From Sporosarcina cyprini (GTDB taxonomy: Bacteria > Bacillota > Bacilli > Bacillales_A > Planococcaceae), in NCBI RefSeq assembly GCF_022048975.1, contig NZ_JAKMHX010000030.1:248001-312000 (forward strand): a stretch of 64,000 bases of DNA. The letters are read 5' to 3'. The notes under the pieces were generated by a model. It saw only the letters and a list, made by a program, of their open reading frames with translations, did not search any database and was not told the origin of the DNA. A program made the translations under genes and the position numbers. Shown here piece after piece: positions 8,657 to 17,280 of the stretch. Positions within the stretch are counted from its first letter, which is position 1. Every line of letters begins with the position of its first letter.

Positions 8657-9121
8657 ATGAAGGTAATCAGTAGGCTGGTAATTATCGGGATTCTGGCCGG
8701 CGCTTTACTTGCCGGTCTCTTGAAATTAGTGTATGTCGCCACGGGCAATAAAGCGTACGTCCTCTTATATAATGTCGATTATATCCCAATTCTTAATAGA
8801 TGGGAATCAACTCCAATTGTTGGAATTACCTTTCATTTTGTATTCTGTATCGCCAGTGTTGTCGGTCTCTATTTCATACTGCGTTTGATTCACTTGGAAA
8901 AGCGCATACTCCCCTACTTTCTCACCTATACAGCGGGCAGCGGCATCCTGTATTTCTTAACAGCTTTGTCCGACAAGCCACCTGCAGCCAATGATGTGGA
9001 AGCCTGGCTTTATTGGACGCTCAGTCATGCAGCGTACAGCATACTTGTGGCTGAACTCATCATTCATTGGCTCCATCGTCAAGAATCGCTTCCAGGTAAG
9101 ACGCTCCATACGGAAACTTAA
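8657..9121 (+). CDS. Small four-helix membrane protein of unknown function
   Basis: 154 residues with hydrophobic segments at about residues 5-30, 50-75, 85-105 and 115-140, so probably four membrane spans. The C-terminus is hydrophilic (HRQESLPGKTLHTET). GAGGTGA eight bases before the ATG supports the start. The reading frame is intact and well translated, but I do not recognise the family. It is divergent from another small membrane protein. Confidence 0.6.
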   Translation: MKVISRLVIIGILAGALLAGLLKLVYVATGNKAYVLLYNVDYIPILNRWESTPIVGITFHFVFCIASVVGLYFILRLIHLEKRILPYFLTYTAGSGILYFLTALSDKPPAANDVEAWLYWTLSHAAYSILVAELIIHWLHRQESLPGKTLHTET

Positions 9122-9299
9122 ATTGCATCAAACACTTCTGCTGCTTCCGTGGCAGTTTCGGTTTCCTCACTAATCTTCTGCAAAAAATGGTAGACTAGTA
9201 CAAGGATTAGGGAATGAATCTTCTGAATGTACATCTTGATAATACCCTTCTCTGCATCCGAGAAGAAATTTCACCACAATGAAAAAGGAGGAAGAATTG

Positions 9300-9506
9300 A
9301 TGGCGGAACTCTGTCCGATTTGCCAGGGCCCGAATCACTGCTGCAATAATCAGGATAAATCCATCGGGTCGTGCTGGTGTACTGAAAGAATCTTTCCGGA
9401 AGGCATTTTTTTGCTTGTGCCGGTAGAAGAAATCCGAAAGACTTGCATCTGCCAAACATGTCTAGATAACTATAAACGCGACGAAGAGTTGGAGTCGCCT
9501 CGTTAA
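9300..9506 (+). CDS. Cysteine-rich CWC family protein
   Basis: A 68-residue protein with CPICQGPNHCCN at its start, SCWC near residue 25 and CICQTC near residue 46. Eight or more cysteines in this arrangement match the small CWC family, presumed to bind metal, with no known role. An upstream ATG (9279) is in frame, but AGGAGG lies eight bases before ATG 9300 and inside the longer reading. The ABC transporter gene begins 18 bases downstream, so both probably share a transcript. Confidence 0.75.
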   Translation: MAELCPICQGPNHCCNNQDKSIGSCWCTERIFPEGIFLLVPVEEIRKTCICQTCLDNYKRDEELESPR

Positions 9507-9524
9507 CTAAGAAAGGAATCATTC

Positions 9525-11234
9525 ATGCTCAAACAATTTTTCTCTTATTACAAACCACACCGGCGTTTATTCATCATCGACTTTTCGAGTGCTGTTTTCG
9601 TTGCATTGCTTGAACTGGCTTTTCCACTCGCAGTCCAGTGGTTCATCGATTCGCTGCTACCGTCCGGCGATTGGGGACGTATAACAACAGTCAGCATCCT
9701 GTTGCTGCTCGTTTATTGCCTCAGCACTTTTCTGCAGTATATTGTAAGTTATCTCGGCCATAAACTCGGCATCAATATCGAGACGGATATGCGGAGGGAA
9801 TTGTTCGAACACGTCCAAAAGCAATCGTTTCGATTTTTTGATAATACAAAAACGGGCCATATCATGACCCGGATTACGACAGACTTGTTTGATATCGGGG
9901 AATTTGCCCATCACGGTCCGGAAGATGCATTCATCGTTGTGATGACGATTGCCGGGGCATTCGGTATTATGTATACGATCAATCCGGAACTTGCCTTAAT
10001 CACTCTCGTCATGGTGCCGTTGCTTATCGTTATCGTCACTTACTGCAATAAGAAAATGAACGCTGCCTGGCATAATATGTATGGCAAAATAGCGGAAGTA
10101 AACGGCCGTGTCGAAGACTCTGTTTCGGGCTCGCGTGTTGTAAAATCTTTCACAAATGAAGATTTCGAGATGCAGCGTTTTAACCGGGACAACGGCAATT
10201 TCCGTTTAGCAAAACTTGTCGCTTACAAAGTAATGTCATGGACCACATCTTCCATTTACATGTCCACCCGGCTTATGACACTCATCGTGCTTGTTGTCGG
10301 GGCTTGGTTCATAATTAATAAAAAGCTTACTTACGGCGAACTTATCAGCTTTATACTTTTTGTTAACATCTTGACGAAACCGATTGACAAGATCAGTGCA
10401 CTGCTTGAATTGTACCCAAAAGGGATGGCAGGATTTTCTCGATTTCAGGAGTTAATCAATCAGGAGCCAGAAATTAAAGATGCTCCCGATGCGATCGATG
10501 TCCCTCATTTGAATGGCGATGTCAAACTGACTAATGTCACCTTCGGGTATGACAATAACAAACCAGTCTTGAATAATATTAGCCTTTCGATCAAAGCGGG
10601 ACAAACAGTAGCGTTTGTCGGTCCGTCAGGTGCTGGCAAGACGACGATCTGTTCCCTCATCCCACGATTTTATGACGTAAATGAGGGCCGAATCGAAATT
10701 GATGGGCTCGACATCCGCCGCATGACGCAACGATCACTCCGCAGCCAAATTGGTATTGTTCAGCAAGATGTGTTCCTGTTCACAGGTACAGTGAAAGAAA
10801 ATATCGCTTATGGCAATCTCACAGCTTCCGATGAAGAAATTTACGAAGCAGCTAAACGGGCTCATTTAGAGGAGTTCATTGCCAATCTGCCGGATGGCTA
10901 TGAAACGCAGATTGGCGAACGAGGGCTTAAATTATCCGGCGGGCAGAAACAGCGTCTTGCCATCGCCCGTATGTTCCTGAAAAACCCACCGATCCTCATT
11001 TTGGATGAAGCGACTTCTGCACTTGATACAGAAACCGAAAGAATTATTCAGCAGTCACTCGAGGAGTTGTCTGAAAACCGCACGACACTTGTCATCGCGC
11101 ATCGCTTGACGACGATACGGAACGCTGACCGGGTGATCGTAGTGACCCCGAACGGCATTGAAGAAGAAGGGACTTATTCCGAGCTTGTCGAACAGGGCGG
11201 GACATTTGCCCGCTTGCATGCGAATCAAGTATAA
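9525..11234 (+). CDS. ABC transporter, fused permease and ATPase (multidrug/lipid exporter type)
   Basis: A 569-residue half-transporter that would act as a homodimer in the membrane. Six transmembrane helices fill about residues 15-300. The ATPase domain shows Walker A GPSGAGKTT (about 364), Q-loop QQDVFLF, signature LSGGQKQR (about 470), Walker B ILILDEATSALD (about 490) and the switch His in VIAHRL (about 523). All catalytic residues are present. It resembles MsbA/BmrA/YgaD-like exporters; substrate unknown. AAAGGAA precedes the ATG. The small CWC gene lies directly upstream and a terminator follows. Confidence 0.9.
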   Translation: MLKQFFSYYKPHRRLFIIDFSSAVFVALLELAFPLAVQWFIDSLLPSGDWGRITTVSILLLLVYCLSTFLQYIVSYLGHKLGINIETDMRRELFEHVQKQSFRFFDNTKTGHIMTRITTDLFDIGEFAHHGPEDAFIVVMTIAGAFGIMYTINPELALITLVMVPLLIVIVTYCNKKMNAAWHNMYGKIAEVNGRVEDSVSGSRVVKSFTNEDFEMQRFNRDNGNFRLAKLVAYKVMSWTTSSIYMSTRLMTLIVLVVGAWFIINKKLTYGELISFILFVNILTKPIDKISALLELYPKGMAGFSRFQELINQEPEIKDAPDAIDVPHLNGDVKLTNVTFGYDNNKPVLNNISLSIKAGQTVAFVGPSGAGKTTICSLIPRFYDVNEGRIEIDGLDIRRMTQRSLRSQIGIVQQDVFLFTGTVKENIAYGNLTASDEEIYEAAKRAHLEEFIANLPDGYETQIGERGLKLSGGQKQRLAIARMFLKNPPILILDEATSALDTETERIIQQSLEELSENRTTLVIAHRLTTIRNADRVIVVTPNGIEEEGTYSELVEQGGTFARLHANQV

Positions 11235-11239
11235 ATCGA

Positions 11240-11294
11240 CAAAAGTACCTATGGGAATTGACCTTTAAAGGACAGCTCATAGGTACTTTCTTTT
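11240..11294 (+). terminator. Terminator of the CWC/ABC transporter unit
   Basis: AAAGTACCTATG pairs with CATAGGTACTTT across a loop of about 30 bases, followed by CTTTTCT. Confidence 0.7.
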
Positions 11295-11409
11295 CTGCAC
11301 AATGTTTTGTGAAACCGAGTTGAATATGGATCGTATACTTACAAAGGGCAATCGGCTACGACTGATTGGGGTTAGGTCAGATCATGTTTGTATAGAGGGA
11401 GGTGGAAGG

Positions 11410-12267
11410 ATGAATAAGCGAGTAGGGATGTTTCTAGTTATCCTGAGTTTGCTGATATCTGTCGGAACGCTTCTAGACATTTCATCAGATTTTAACGCGG
11501 CTCTCATCGGGGTCTTTCTAATCGGATTGCCTCTTTACATACTGGGGCAAATGATTCGGATCGGAAGGGATCAATTCAGGAAGAGCGGCATTCTTTACAT
11601 TTGGGGGTTCATTTACTGTCTTGTTATCGTACCGGCGCTCTTTTTATCATTGGATGGTTACGAAGAGTTGAAAAGAGAGACGTTTACCAATCAGCATTTT
11701 ATCCTGTATGAATCTTACTCGGAAGCATCAGGTACTGATCTTACCGTCGGTTTTATTGTACTTATATTGTTGATATTCACCTTTCCCTTCATGGATTTAT
11801 CAAAAAGAGGAAAATGGATAGCCGGCTCCCTTTCTGCCTTGATCGTTATCGGTTATATTTCTTACCAATATATTATGTGGAGTGATTATCGTGGAATTCA
11901 CGCGGAACAGGGTCTTCTTTCTCACAGCTGGAAAGGCGAAACAGAAACCATTTCATATGAAGACATTGAAGAGATTACCGTACTTCCTACTGTGAAATAT
12001 GCTTCATTAAGCGACCCGACCGACGATACTTACTTTTACTGGAAGATGACCTTCTTAACGGTGGATAATCGGGAAACGACATATACTTTCTATTTAAGTG
12101 AGGAAGATATAAAAATAGCTACTCGAATTCAACAAGTGGCAAATGAACATCACATTCCATTCGTTGTTTATCAAATGAATAAAAAAACAAAGGAAGAATT
12201 CACCTTTCAGTTAAATTTAAACGAGCTCAATAAGGAACCGTTCTATTCTTTTTTCGGTGTAGATTGA
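11410..12267 (+). CDS. Membrane protein of unknown function with soluble C-terminal domain
   Basis: 285 residues. Four to five hydrophobic helices lie in the first about 165 residues, followed by a soluble domain of mixed strands (GKSETISYEDIEEI-like region, then KMTFLTVDNRETTYTF) that looks like a small beta-rich sensor or binding module. No family was recognised. ATG 11410 is preceded by GGAGGT at six bases; the longer open frame from 11302 has no such site. It is flanked by terminators on both sides and so is probably transcribed alone. Confidence 0.65.
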   Translation: MNKRVGMFLVILSLLISVGTLLDISSDFNAALIGVFLIGLPLYILGQMIRIGRDQFRKSGILYIWGFIYCLVIVPALFLSLDGYEELKRETFTNQHFILYESYSEASGTDLTVGFIVLILLIFTFPFMDLSKRGKWIAGSLSALIVIGYISYQYIMWSDYRGIHAEQGLLSHSWKGETETISYEDIEEITVLPTVKYASLSDPTDDTYFYWKMTFLTVDNRETTYTFYLSEEDIKIATRIQQVANEHHIPFVVYQMNKKTKEEFTFQLNLNELNKEPFYSFFGVD

Positions 12268-12299
12268 CAAGACCGCCTCTTTTAAAAGAGGCGGTCTTG
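12268..12299. terminator. Perfect 32-bp palindromic bidirectional terminator
   Basis: Sixteen bases starting CAAGACCGCC are exactly self-complementary to the next sixteen. The palindrome begins on the base after the upstream stop codon and separates converging genes. Confidence 0.85.
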
Positions 12300-12306
12300 A
12301 TTGTAA

Positions 12307-13533
12307 TTATTCGATGGCTGTTTCCGACTCCATCCACTCCTTGCCCTCGACATGCCTGGATACAATCATACTTGCGACAGTATCTCCCGTCGCATTCACC
12401 ATCGTAGCCGGTGGATCAACGACGACACCGATCGCAGAGATAATCGGCAATGCTTCCAGCGGCAAACCGTACATCGTAACGATGACCATTTCGCCAATGA
12501 AACCTCCACCTGGAATCCCACTCATGACCACTCCAGACAGCAAGGAAATACCGATAGCAGTTAAAAATGTCCCGATGCCTGTAAAGTCCATGTTAAACAC
12601 GCCGAATACAAAAGCGATCTTTAACATAGCGGATAAACAGGAACCATCCATATGAATCGTTGCTCCTAACGGCAGGACGGTTTCACGAATGTCTTTCGGT
12701 ACGCCAATTTCTTTGGCCGCCTGCAAATTCACTGGCAACGTGGCAAAACTGCTTCCCGTCCCTAATGCCGTAGCTGCCGGTGTTAAGATGTTTTTCCAAA
12801 ATCGGGTGATTCCTTTCCTTCCGCCTGCCAAAAACGCATATAGCGTAAAACCAATCGCAAAGTAAGCAAAAGAAACAGGATAATACAGGAGAAACGCTTG
12901 CGCATAATCACCGATTAATTCTGCCCCGAAAGAACCAATCAGTGCTGCGAAATAGGCGGCTAACCCAATTGGCGCATAATACATGATCAGTTTGATCACA
13001 CGCATGAACACTTCCGAACCGCTTGAAAGGAACCTCGCGAACGGCCGTCCCGCTTCTCCCGCCAAACTCGTTGCCACTCCAACCAACACAGCGAAGACGA
13101 TGAGTGCCAGCATGTTCCTCCTGCTGAACAATTCAACAAAATCAGGCACAGTAAATGTACTGACTAGCTGTTGAGACAGTGTCAACTTCTCCACATGATC
13201 CGGTTCCACTAAAGGAATCGATGTCCCAGTGCCGACCGGAAATACTAGGACCGCAATCAGCATAACAATCGAGGCGATAATTCCGGTAATCACAAACACA
13301 GTTATCATGGAGCCCATGATTTTCCCCAGCCGTCTCATGCTGTCCATATTGGCAACTGCTGAAGTAATTGAGAAAAATACGAGTGGAACAACGACCATAA
13401 ACAATAAATTCAGAAACACCTCGCCAAACGGTTTCAGTACGCTTGCCTTTTCTCCAAAAATCAAACCAATTACTGAACCGATGACAATCGAAGCCAACAA
13501 CAGCAACGGAAACCGATACGCCTTCCATTTCAT
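12307..13533 (-). CDS. Dicarboxylate/amino acid:cation symporter (DAACS family)
   Basis: 408-residue secondary transporter of the GltP/GltT/SstT type, which imports acidic or neutral amino acids or C4-dicarboxylates with H+ or Na+. Family motifs are in order: the serine-rich hairpin as ALGTGSSFATLP, GATIHMDGS in place of the usual NMDGT region, PGGGFIGEMVIV in hairpin 2, and VDPPATMVNATGD for the substrate-binding helix 8. The usual Arg/Gln before TMVN is Ala, and this part tunes substrate choice, so I would not assume glutamate. AAGGGGGG lies seven bases before the ATG. It is downstream of dapF on the same strand. Confidence 0.85.
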   Translation of the reverse strand: MKWKAYRFPLLLLASIVIGSVIGLIFGEKASVLKPFGEVFLNLLFMVVVPLVFFSITSAVANMDSMRRLGKIMGSMITVFVITGIIASIVMLIAVLVFPVGTGTSIPLVEPDHVEKLTLSQQLVSTFTVPDFVELFSRRNMLALIVFAVLVGVATSLAGEAGRPFARFLSSGSEVFMRVIKLIMYYAPIGLAAYFAALIGSFGAELIGDYAQAFLLYYPVSFAYFAIGFTLYAFLAGGRKGITRFWKNILTPAATALGTGSSFATLPVNLQAAKEIGVPKDIRETVLPLGATIHMDGSCLSAMLKIAFVFGVFNMDFTGIGTFLTAIGISLLSGVVMSGIPGGGFIGEMVIVTMYGLPLEALPIISAIGVVVDPPATMVNATGDTVASMIVSRHVEGKEWMESETAIE

Positions 13534-13572
13534 CCTGCATCCCCCCTTGTTCTTTTAGTACAAAGCTATTCA

Positions 13573-14442
13573 TTACTGCCTTTTCCAATAGAACACTCCA
13601 CTGGCTGAAAATTCAGCGGGACCCGTCATCCAAACATGTCCGTCTGAAGCCCAGCAGATACTCAAGTCCCCACCACTCAGATGAACCGTGATGTCTTGAT
13701 CGCTGTCGGCAAAGCCGTTTAAAACAGATGCCACTACTGCGGCGCAAGCACCTGTCCCACAGGCTTCCGTTATTCCTGACCCCCTCTCCCACACCCTGAA
13801 ATTCATTTCTTTTGAATCGATAATTTCAACAAACTCCACATTTACCCTTTCGGGAAAACGCGGATCGTCTGTCACAACCGAACCAACTTCCTGTAATGGA
13901 GCACTCTCTATGTCATCAACAAAAAATACGGCATGGGGATTGCCCATGAAGAGAGCTGTCACTTCTAATGTATGAGTGCCTAACGGGAACGATTCCGATA
14001 TCACGGGCGCATCTTCCTCTCCTACCATCGGGATGCTTCGCCTATTCAAAAGAGGTGGACCCATATCGATCTTTACTATACTTTCGTGCTCGCTCTTCGA
14101 TATGACTTCCGCCTCTGTCCTCCCCGCTTTCGTTTGAATGGTACAACTTGGTGCCGTAACTATCTCATGTTCCACTACATACGCAGCGACGCAGCGCAAT
14201 CCGTTTCCGCAGCTTTGACCTTCTGATCCATCCTTATTGAAGATTCGCATGCCAACATCGGCTTCATCACTTGGCAGAATCAAAATCAATCCGTCAGAGC
14301 CGATGCCTGTATTAGGATTTGATATAGCTCTTGCTAACGGCGCCAGCCAAGCCTCCTGCAAGGGGTGCTTGAAGGCATCAACATAAATATAACTGTTGCC
14401 GAGGCCATGCATTTTTGTAAATGGAACTTCAATGATTTCCAA
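13573..14442 (-). CDS. dapF: Diaminopimelate epimerase
   Basis: 289 residues. It interconverts LL- and meso-diaminopimelate in lysine and peptidoglycan synthesis. Both catalytic cysteines are present in their motifs, GQSCGNGLRC and EACGTGACA, with FTKMHGLGN at the N-terminus, GIGSDG and GNPHAVFF also conserved. The start is a TTG at 14442; AAGGAGGGG lies eight bases upstream and no ATG is available before the conserved FTKMHG. The DAACS symporter gene begins 39 bases downstream, so they may be co-transcribed, though a link in function is not obvious. Confidence 0.93.
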   Translation of the reverse strand: MEIIEVPFTKMHGLGNSYIYVDAFKHPLQEAWLAPLARAISNPNTGIGSDGLILILPSDEADVGMRIFNKDGSEGQSCGNGLRCVAAYVVEHEIVTAPSCTIQTKAGRTEAEVISKSEHESIVKIDMGPPLLNRRSIPMVGEEDAPVISESFPLGTHTLEVTALFMGNPHAVFFVDDIESAPLQEVGSVVTDDPRFPERVNVEFVEIIDSKEMNFRVWERGSGITEACGTGACAAVVASVLNGFADSDQDITVHLSGGDLSICWASDGHVWMTGPAEFSASGVFYWKRQ

Positions 14443-14573
14443 TCAAATCCCCTCCTTTATCTAAACCTTTTAAATAGTATAATATATTATCTTGAAATCT
14501 ACTACATGATCGGTAGCGGCTGAGTTTGCCAAACCATTTTTCTGGGTATGATGTGTATTAGGAGGTAGTGCAT

Positions 14574-14738
14574 ATGCAGAAAGAGTGCGAACAGTATATA
14601 CTCACAAGGGAACTACAGCATCTCGCCGACGAATATCATGCTGCCCCCGCCACTTTAAAGACGGTCATCCTCGACGACATGGATTTGCTGTCTGACGCGC
14701 TTGCATTGCTGGAGGATGGATGGCAGTCTTCCGGATAA
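14574..14738 (+). CDS. Small 54-residue acidic protein, unknown
   Basis: A short open frame starting at ATG 14574 has a perfect AGGAGGT seven bases upstream. The product begins MQKECEQYIL, is strongly acidic (VILDDMDLLSDALALLEDGW) and looks mostly helical. It has no membrane segment and no motif I recognise. It is divergent from dapF and is followed by a hairpin serving the converging lipoprotein gene. The consensus RBS and clean frame argue that it is real, but no homologue comes to mind. Confidence 0.55.
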   Translation: MQKECEQYILTRELQHLADEYHAAPATLKTVILDDMDLLSDALALLEDGWQSSG

Positions 14739-14757
14739 GTCGTTTGGTTTTGTAATA

Positions 14758-14792
14758 ACAAAAAAGTCCACCTGATATACAGGTGAACTACT
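14758..14792 (-). terminator. Terminator of the lipoprotein gene
   Basis: On the minus strand GTTCACCTG pairs with CAGGTGGAC, followed by TTTTTTG. Confidence 0.75.
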
Positions 14793-14806
14793 GATAAGCT
14801 TCCTTG

Positions 14807-15457
14807 TTAAAACTCTCCAGCTTTCCAATTTTCTTCAGTAATATATGGATCTTTTTCATTTGCGATGATAAACTCCATCATCGAAGCATTCCGCAACATA
14901 AAACGATATCCATGTGAAACGGCATTAGCATATTCCTGTTCTTCTGAAGAACCTGCCAGCTTCAGCTCTCCCAGAATCTTGTCCATCTCTTCTTCCGTCA
15001 CTTGTGTATCAACTGTCCGAATCAAAGTCATGATAATTTGAGTTGCTGCTTCATCCATCTCATCCGCACCCAACATGAGAGCGCGAACATCCTTTTTCCC
15101 TTCGTTGCCCAACAACTGGATTCGATAGTCTTCGTCCAGTTCAATATCTACAATTTGAAAGCCTCTTCTCGGATCGGACCATTCAGAATGATCAACTCGG
15201 TATTGGATTCCTTCTTTTTCAGCAGCCTTGTTAAAACCTTCCTGGAACTGCTGAGCATCCATGCCGAGTTGATCTTCTTTTAATTCTGAGGCAGTTGTCT
15301 TGCTTTGCTTTTCCTTGTCCGCTTTATCACTGTTGTCTTGAACAGATGTAACATTGTCTTTCCCTTTCGCTGTATCCTCTTGTTCTTCATTCCCGCAGGA
15401 GGCCATTGAAGTACCCAAAATTGCGGCGAGTACAATTGTGCTTAATTTCTTTATCAT
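14807..15457 (-). CDS. Putative lipoprotein of unknown function
   Basis: 216 residues. The N-terminus is a lipoprotein signal: MIKK, a hydrophobic stretch, then SMASCG, so Cys20 would be lipidated and the protein held on the outer face of the membrane. A Lys/Glu/Asp-rich, low-complexity linker (about residues 25-65) leads into a soluble domain with FQEGFNKAAEKEGIQYRVDH. I do not recognise the domain. AAGGAG lies about ten bases before the ATG, and terminators border the gene on both sides. Confidence 0.75.
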   Translation of the reverse strand: MIKKLSTIVLAAILGTSMASCGNEEQEDTAKGKDNVTSVQDNSDKADKEKQSKTTASELKEDQLGMDAQQFQEGFNKAAEKEGIQYRVDHSEWSDPRRGFQIVDIELDEDYRIQLLGNEGKKDVRALMLGADEMDEAATQIIMTLIRTVDTQVTEEEMDKILGELKLAGSSEEQEYANAVSHGYRFMLRNASMMEFIIANEKDPYITEENWKAGEF

Positions 15458-15616
15458 ATGTATTCCACTCCTTTTCTAAATTAACAACTTCCCCACTATA
15501 CACAAACTATTAGATAAGAATCAATATAAATAACAGTCAATTTATTAAAAGGAGTTGAATAGACTAGAAGAATTGCTAATTTTGGATATCAAAGTCACTA
15601 GATAAGTCCTACTTAT

Positions 15617-15657
15617 AGTAAAAAGCACATCCTCAAACAACGGATGTGCTTTCTGTT
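15617..15657 (-). terminator. Terminator of queT
   Basis: On the minus strand AAAGCACATCCG pairs with a GGATGTGCTTT arm followed by a short T run. It begins at the queT stop codon. Confidence 0.75.
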
Positions 15658-16170
15658 TTATTTTGTAAAATCTATTTTCTTCTGCAATGAGTAGACAATC
15701 ATTCCACCAACTGTCATGGATAATAGCTCGCCGATCCCTACAGTTAGCCAAGTCGGCCAGAACGGCGCTCCGTACATGACAGTCAATTGCCCAGCTACGG
15801 TGAACATAGAAAAAGCGAAAATAAGAGCAGTCACTGCAAATTTTAAAACCATATTCTTGATTTTCTTCGTAGCTGCCCGGCTGATCAGCAAAACAAGAAA
15901 CGTTGCAATACCGCCGATGGGCACATCAAGAATCCACGTTGGCGACATAAAGTTTGCCAAAATGACGCCAAGAGTGACCGCAACGATATACCGTTTATGC
16001 AGCAGTGCTAGATAATTGAACATTTCTGATAGGCGGAGCTGAACGGCTCCAAAGCTGATGACCGAGAGCAGAAGGGTGACAGCGACGTATAAAGCTGCGA
16101 CGATCGCAGTTTTGGACACCTCACTGACAGTGGATTGAGGGGTTTCCTTGAAGGAAGTCGTATTCATCAT
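15658..16170 (-). CDS. queT: QueT-family queuosine precursor transporter
   Basis: About 170 residues with five or six membrane helices. The QueT/COG4708 signature is clear in GAVQLRLSEMFNYLALLHKR, VTLGVILANFMSP and LDVPIGGIATFLVLL. The family is thought to be the membrane (S) component of an energy-coupling factor importer for a queuosine precursor such as preQ1; the ECF energising subunits are not in this window. Two adjacent ATGs (16170 and 16167) follow AAAGGAG at five and eight bases. The leader folds into a structure that contains this Shine-Dalgarno site and looks like a preQ1-II riboswitch, fitting translational control by the imported product. Confidence 0.88.
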   Translation of the reverse strand: MMNTTSFKETPQSTVSEVSKTAIVAALYVAVTLLLSVISFGAVQLRLSEMFNYLALLHKRYIVAVTLGVILANFMSPTWILDVPIGGIATFLVLLISRAATKKIKNMVLKFAVTALIFAFSMFTVAGQLTVMYGAPFWPTWLTVGIGELLSMTVGGMIVYSLQKKIDFTK

Positions 16171-16262
16171 GATTTCTCCTTTGTAAAATGGCAGTCTTGC
16201 CATTTTAGTCATAACTACGGCCAAAGGAAGTCAGATGTTATATCTGAACGAAGTGCCGTAGT
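16171..16262 (-). ncRNA. Probable preQ1-II (COG4708) riboswitch upstream of queT
   Basis: Read on the minus strand, CTACGGC (16261-16255) pairs with GCCGTAG (16221-16215). The closed loop contains a small hairpin TCAGAT/ATCTGA and then CTTCCTTT. A second hairpin AAAATGGCA/TGCCATTTT (16206-16185) follows, then ACAAAGGAGAA, which carries the queT Shine-Dalgarno. The loop segment TTCCTTT can pair with AAAGGAG to form a pseudoknot that hides the ribosome site. This order (stem-loop, pseudoknot to the SD, intervening hairpin, CAAAGGAGAA) is that of the preQ1-II class, whose known targets are queT genes. The inner hairpin is extra compared with the short Lactobacillus example I recall. Ligand binding is inferred. 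Confidence 0.7.
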
Positions 16263-16319
16263 GCAAGCCGAAAAAGCTTACTTCGGTAGTATAACAGAAA
16301 TCAGGATTGGTGAATACGG

Positions 16320-17075
16320 CTATTTCGCAATCCACCCGCCATCGATCGGCACGACAGCACCATGCATATAATCGGACGCTTTACTTGCCAAAAATAAGGT
16401 GAGATTCGCGACTTCTGATGGTTGTGCCCAACGGCCGGCCGGCGTCTCCTCAGCCACCCACTTCGCCATCGCTCCGTCCCCTTCGAAATCTGCTGCGTTC
16501 ATCGGCGTTTGGATCGCACCAGGTGCAATCGCATTCGCACGTATGCCAGACCGGCAATAATCATAATCCAATTGCTTTGTATAACCGACGATCGCATGCT
16601 TGGAAGCCGTGTAAGCAGCACCGCCCCCGCCTGCGACTAAACCGGCAATCGAAGCCATGTTGATGATCGTTCCGGATGACCGTTTTAGCATATGGGGCAG
16701 CACACAATTAGTCACCAAGTAGGTCCCTTTCACATTGGTATCCATGATGCGGTCCCACAGTTCTTCATCCGTCTCGAGAGTCTTCGAAAAACCGTCCAAC
16801 ACGCCAGCTGTATTCAATAAAACATGGATGTCCTGAAAATGGGATAACGCCGAGTCCACAGCTTCGTGGATGTCCCGCTTGCTTCGCACATCCCCTTTCT
16901 CAAAATGAAAACGAGAAGGATATTGTCGTTGAATCATTTCCAAGCCGGTCGTATGTACATCCATTCCAAAAACATTTGCCCCATTTTCTAAAAAGGCAAC
17001 TGCCTGTGCTTGTCCAATTCCAGATCCAGCACCAGTAATAAATATCGTCTTTCCTGCAAACTCCTCGAATTTCAT
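16320..17075 (-). CDS. Short-chain dehydrogenase/reductase (SDR)
   Basis: 251-residue classical SDR. It has the nucleotide site TGAGSGIGQAQAVAF, LLNTAGVLD (the NNAG equivalent), a catalytic Ser in INMASIAG, and YTASK as the catalytic Tyr-Lys pair. The C-terminus ends with the family phrase MHGAVVPIDGGWIA. The Asp after the second strand (FGMDVH) favours NAD(H) over NADP(H). Substrate is unknown. AAGGAGG lies seven bases before the ATG. It stands just upstream of the queT riboswitch on the same strand, but the riboswitch promoter separates the two units. Confidence 0.88.
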   Translation of the reverse strand: MKFEEFAGKTIFITGAGSGIGQAQAVAFLENGANVFGMDVHTTGLEMIQRQYPSRFHFEKGDVRSKRDIHEAVDSALSHFQDIHVLLNTAGVLDGFSKTLETDEELWDRIMDTNVKGTYLVTNCVLPHMLKRSSGTIINMASIAGLVAGGGGAAYTASKHAIVGYTKQLDYDYCRSGIRANAIAPGAIQTPMNAADFEGDGAMAKWVAEETPAGRWAQPSEVANLTLFLASKASDYMHGAVVPIDGGWIAK

Positions 17076-17280
17076 GTTGTGCCTCCTTTATGTGGACATT
17101 TTTATATAGCCACTTAATTTTATCAACGGACTTCTAGATGCGGTATCAAAATTGATTTTTACTCGAATGCATAGGCTCGCTGGTATTGAACCCTGCAATA
17201 GAGGGGGTCAACGCCATTCAACCGGATCGAGCACTCGTATAGCCGGTGTAACACCCGATAATCCGGTACTGGCAAAAAGT

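Noticed and set aside
13142-13588. 148-codon minus-strand ORF over the DAACS gene
   Set aside because: It is a shadow in another frame of a clearly conserved transporter.
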